From Paracoccaceae bacterium (GTDB taxonomy: Bacteria; Pseudomonadota; Alphaproteobacteria; Rhodobacterales; Rhodobacteraceae): 15,746 nucleotides of DNA. The notes below the pieces were generated by a model, which worked only from the letters and a program-made list of their open reading frames with translations, was not told the DNA's origin and did no database searches. This document shows, piece after piece, positions 13,396-15,746 of the stretch. Positions within the stretch are counted from its first letter, which is position 1; every line of letters begins with the position of its first letter. The stretch spans positions 1 through 15,746 of the forward strand of contig PWWF01000054.1 in NCBI GenBank assembly GCA_003561595.1, written 5' to 3'. A program made the position numbers and the translations under genes.

Positions 13396-14759
13396 CGCCC
13401 GGATGCTTCCGCGGCCTGCGCGCGGAGGTCTTTGGCCAGGGTTGCGGCCATCGCCGCGCCCGCATGCGCGATATGCGTGCTTTCGCCAGTGTAGCTTGTG
13501 GCATCCAGCGCGGCGCGGGCCTCGGGCAGGCTGATGCGCCCGTCCAGGTCGGGCAGGGCGGCGACGCGGGCCGCGATCCGGTCGATATCGGCGCCGGGCT
13601 CGGCCAGCATCTCGTGCAGCAGGTCATGCGCGCGCAGGTGCCCCAGACAGGGCGCCATCAGCATCATCAGCCGTTCCGACGCCGTATGCGCCCCCGAGCG
13701 CGCGAGGTTTTCAGCCATGCGTTCGGGGACGGGTGCGATCTTGCCGGTCAGATCGCCAAAGGCGCGGGCCAGCGTCCAGGCCAGCGGCACGGCACGGTCC
13801 AATGTGCGCACCATCAGGTGATTGGCGGCTGAATCGCCTTCATTCGCGGTCAGCGTTGCTTCCATCCCCGGCACAACGGCTGCGCGCAGATCGGCCGCCT
13901 TGGCGATCACATGCACGACCAGCTTGGGGTTGACCTTGTGGGGCATCGTGGAAGAGCCGACGACATTGCTGCCCAGCGTCTCTGAAATCTCGCCGATTTC
14001 CTCGGTCATCAGGCGGTAGAGCTCGCGGGCGATACGCTCGATACTCATGGCCAGCAGGCCGGTTGCGGTGATGTAATCTGCAAACAGATCATTCACGGCG
14101 CGGCCCGGTACCAGCATCACCCCCAGCCCCAGCCGGGCGGCCATGCGGCGATTGATCTCCTGCCCCTGACCGTCAAAGGCGTGCATGGCCCCGACCGCGC
14201 CCCCAAAGGGCAACACGAAGACGCGCGACTCCATCGCCTGCAGCCGTTCAGTCGCGCGGGCCAGTTCCTCGATCCAGCCGGCCACCTTGAAGCCGAAGCT
14301 GACGGGCAGCGCATGGCGCCGGTTGGTGCGTGCGATCATGGGCGTTTCGGCATGGCTGGCCGCCATGGTGCCCAGCCGCTCGAACGCATCGGCCAGATGG
14401 GCGCGGATATGGCCAAGGGCGCGCCGCATCAGCAACAGACGGCCCGTCTGCATCACGTTCTGGGTGGTTCCGCCCCAATGCACATAATCGCCCGCCTTGC
14501 CCGCCCGTTCCGACACCACCCGCGTCAACGCATGGATGGGGGCCATGGTGCGGGCAGCCTCTGCCTCCAGCCGGTCCAGGCCCAGCGTGTCCACATCGGC
14601 CACCTGTGCGATGCCATCGGCGGCCCAGTCGGGGATGATGCCCAGTTCGGCCTGCGCCTCGGCCAGCGCAACCTCGACATCCAGCCAGGCTTGCCAGAGG
14701 CTTGCGGGGTCAAACAGGGCTTCGGGCCGGGCGCTCATGTCATTTGCGCGTTGCGTCAT
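13347..14759 (-). CDS. Lyase of the fumarase/adenylosuccinate lyase/PcaB superfamily
   Basis: A 470-residue lyase of the family that includes adenylosuccinate lyase, argininosuccinate lyase and 3-carboxy-cis,cis-muconate cycloisomerase. The signature loop GSSTMPHKVNP is intact at residues 268-278. YVHWGGTTQNV (92-102) corresponds to the first conserved region, but the usual TSQD is TTQN. Region two reads ARTNRRHALPVSFG (143-156), with the His placed as in PcaB-type enzymes rather than in a TH-x-Q motif. These changes argue against a housekeeping PurB and for an enzyme on a different substrate. The start at 14759 has AGGA close upstream; an ATG seven codons in lacks one. It shares one base with the upstream ABC gene's stop (TGATG), so the two are coupled. 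Its 3' end runs 49 bases into the LysR gene on the opposite strand. Confidence 0.85.
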   Translation of the reverse strand: MTQRANDMSARPEALFDPASLWQAWLDVEVALAEAQAELGIIPDWAADGIAQVADVDTLGLDRLEAEAARTMAPIHALTRVVSERAGKAGDYVHWGGTTQNVMQTGRLLLMRRALGHIRAHLADAFERLGTMAASHAETPMIARTNRRHALPVSFGFKVAGWIEELARATERLQAMESRVFVLPFGGAVGAMHAFDGQGQEINRRMAARLGLGVMLVPGRAVNDLFADYITATGLLAMSIERIARELYRLMTEEIGEISETLGSNVVGSSTMPHKVNPKLVVHVIAKAADLRAAVVPGMEATLTANEGDSAANHLMVRTLDRAVPLAWTLARAFGDLTGKIAPVPERMAENLARSGAHTASERLMMLMAPCLGHLRAHDLLHEMLAEPGADIDRIAARVAALPDLDGRISLPEARAALDATSYTGESTHIAHAGAAMAATLAKDLRAQAAEASGRHNTSRSLAQAGSAAR

Positions 14760-15746
14760 CAGGTTCCTGCCTTGTCCATTATTTCGGCATCGAAGCGGGG
14801 GGCGGCATCAAGCAGCGCGCGGGTATAGGGGTCGCGCGGGGCGCCCAGCACCTGCGCGGCAGGTCCTTCCTCGACCATGCGGCCCTGCAACAGCACGACG
14901 ACCCGCTGCGCCAGTTGATGCACCACGGCCATATCATGTGTGATGATCAGCGTGGTCAGGCCGAATTCGGCCTGCAGATCGGCCAGAAGGTTCAGGATCT
15001 GCGCCTGCACCGACACATCCAGCGCCGAGGTCGGCTCATCGCAGACCAGCACTTCGGGGCGGTTGACCATGGCGCGTGCGATAGCCACGCGCTGGCGCTG
15101 CCCGCCCGACAGGTGCAGCGGATAGCTGTGCAACAGCCGCACGGGCAGGCGCACCACCTCCATCATCTCTTGCGCGCGGCGCATCCGATCCTCGGCGCCC
15201 ACGCCGCGCAGATGCAGCGGACGGGCGATGATCTCGGCCACTGTCCGGCGCGGGTTCAGCGAGGAATAGGGGTCCTGAAAGATCGGCTGCACCAGCCGGG
15301 CACGCTGTGTGTCGGGCATCCCGGCGATGTCCTGTCCCTGCAGCCGGACGCGACCCGCACTCGCCTCGGTCAGGCCAAGGATGATGCGCGCCAGCGTGGA
15401 CTTGCCGGACCCGCTTTCGCCCACCAGCGCCACGGTCTCGCCCCGCCGCACGGTAAGCGAGACATCATCGACCGCGCGGATCTCTTTCTTCGGTCCGAAC
15501 AGGCCTTCCTTGATGTGGTAGATCTTGGTGATGTCTTCGGCCTCGATCATCGGGGTGCCGGATGCATCGGCCTTGGCGTCTGGCAAGGCGCGCGCCTCTG
15601 CCGCTTTTCCGCGCGCGCCATCGGGCAGGATGCAGCGCGCCCAGTGCCCGTCCGTGCCGGTCTGCCGGGGCGGGCGGGCCGTCGTGCATTCAGGTTGCGC
15701 CAATGCGCAGCGGGGGGCAAAGACGCAGGCCCGGGGCGGGGCCATC
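14759..15746 (-). CDS. Peptide-type ABC transporter ATP-binding protein, C-terminal part of a probable DppD-DppF fusion
   Basis: The frame is open to the right edge, and the visible part (about 328 residues) is incomplete at the N-terminus. The first 40 residues look like the end of a DppD/OppD protein: CVFAPRC, then ALAQPEC and a later WARC, giving cysteines at 7, 13, 20 and 38 of the visible part, the pattern of the OppD C-terminal iron-sulfur-type motif. After a roughly 25-residue alanine-rich linker a second, complete ATPase of DppF type begins (MIEAEDITKIYHI). It carries Walker A GESGSGKST (109-117), Gln157, LSGGQ (212-216), Walker B LVCDEP (233-238) and His270. Such fused two-ATPase proteins occur in GsiA-like importers for peptides, glutathione, opines or nickel chelates. 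The ATG at 15745 is internal to the DppD-like part and not a convincing start. The lyase gene follows directly. Confidence 0.87.
   Translation of the reverse strand, partial: MAPPRACVFAPRCALAQPECTTARPPRQTGTDGHWARCILPDGARGKAAEARALPDAKADASGTPMIEAEDITKIYHIKEGLFGPKKEIRAVDDVSLTVRRGETVALVGESGSGKSTLARIILGLTEASAGRVRLQGQDIAGMPDTQRARLVQPIFQDPYSSLNPRRTVAEIIARPLHLRGVGAEDRMRRAQEMMEVVRLPVRLLHSYPLHLSGGQRQRVAIARAMVNRPEVLVCDEPTSALDVSVQAQILNLLADLQAEFGLTTLIITHDMAVVHQLAQRVVVLLQGRMVEEGPAAQVLGAPRDPYTRALLDAAPRFDAEIMDKAGT

Overview
This is GC-rich DNA with almost no gaps between genes. It carries a UgpC/MalK-type sugar ABC operon, a TauD-CaiB-GST cluster, a LysR regulator and a peptide-type ABC transporter. Gene style, codon use and gene families suggest an alphaproteobacterium, probably of the Rhodobacterales (Paracoccus/Roseobacter relatives). 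That placement is inference; there is no rRNA gene in the window. I saw no tRNA, CRISPR array or replication origin.

Layout. (1) 1-429 is the 3' end of an M32 carboxypeptidase. (2) 598-1509 is an EamA/DMT-type inner-membrane transporter. (3) 1510-1863 is non-coding and holds a 9-bp inverted repeat and a possible IS256-type transposase scrap. (4) 1864-6104 is a tightly packed sugar ABC importer operon: ATPase, periplasmic binding protein and two permeases. (5) 6105-6669 is a 565-bp gap between convergent genes with several small hairpins and no convincing gene. (6) 6670-9048, minus strand, is a large GH13-superfamily glycosidase that I read as glucosylglycerol hydrolase (GghA-like). (7) 9049-9254 is a divergent promoter region with several palindromes. 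(8) 9255-12252, plus strand, is TauD/TfdA dioxygenase, CaiB/BaiF CoA-transferase and YfcG-like glutathione S-transferase. (9) 12460-13395 is a LysR regulator. (10) 13347-15746, minus strand, is a fumarase/adenylosuccinate lyase/PcaB-superfamily lyase preceded by the C-terminal half of what looks like a fused DppD-DppF-type peptide ABC ATPase that runs off the window.

How the genes may work together. The ABC importer and the GH13 enzyme face each other. Together they resemble the ggtBCD-slr1670 (gghA) gene set of cyanobacteria, which takes up and hydrolyses the osmolyte glucosylglycerol. Here they would bring in a glucoside and split it in the cytoplasm to glucose and glycerol, probably as a scavenging route. 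The dioxygenase/CoA-transferase/GST operon looks like a catabolic module for an unidentified carboxylic acid, with the LysR protein as its likely regulator. The minus-strand ABC ATPase and lyase are translationally coupled, so the lyase probably acts on whatever that importer brings in. The clearest unexplained DNA signal is a long inverted repeat (10271-10283 with 10325-10337) whose RNA stem would enclose the ribosome binding site and start codon of the CoA-transferase.
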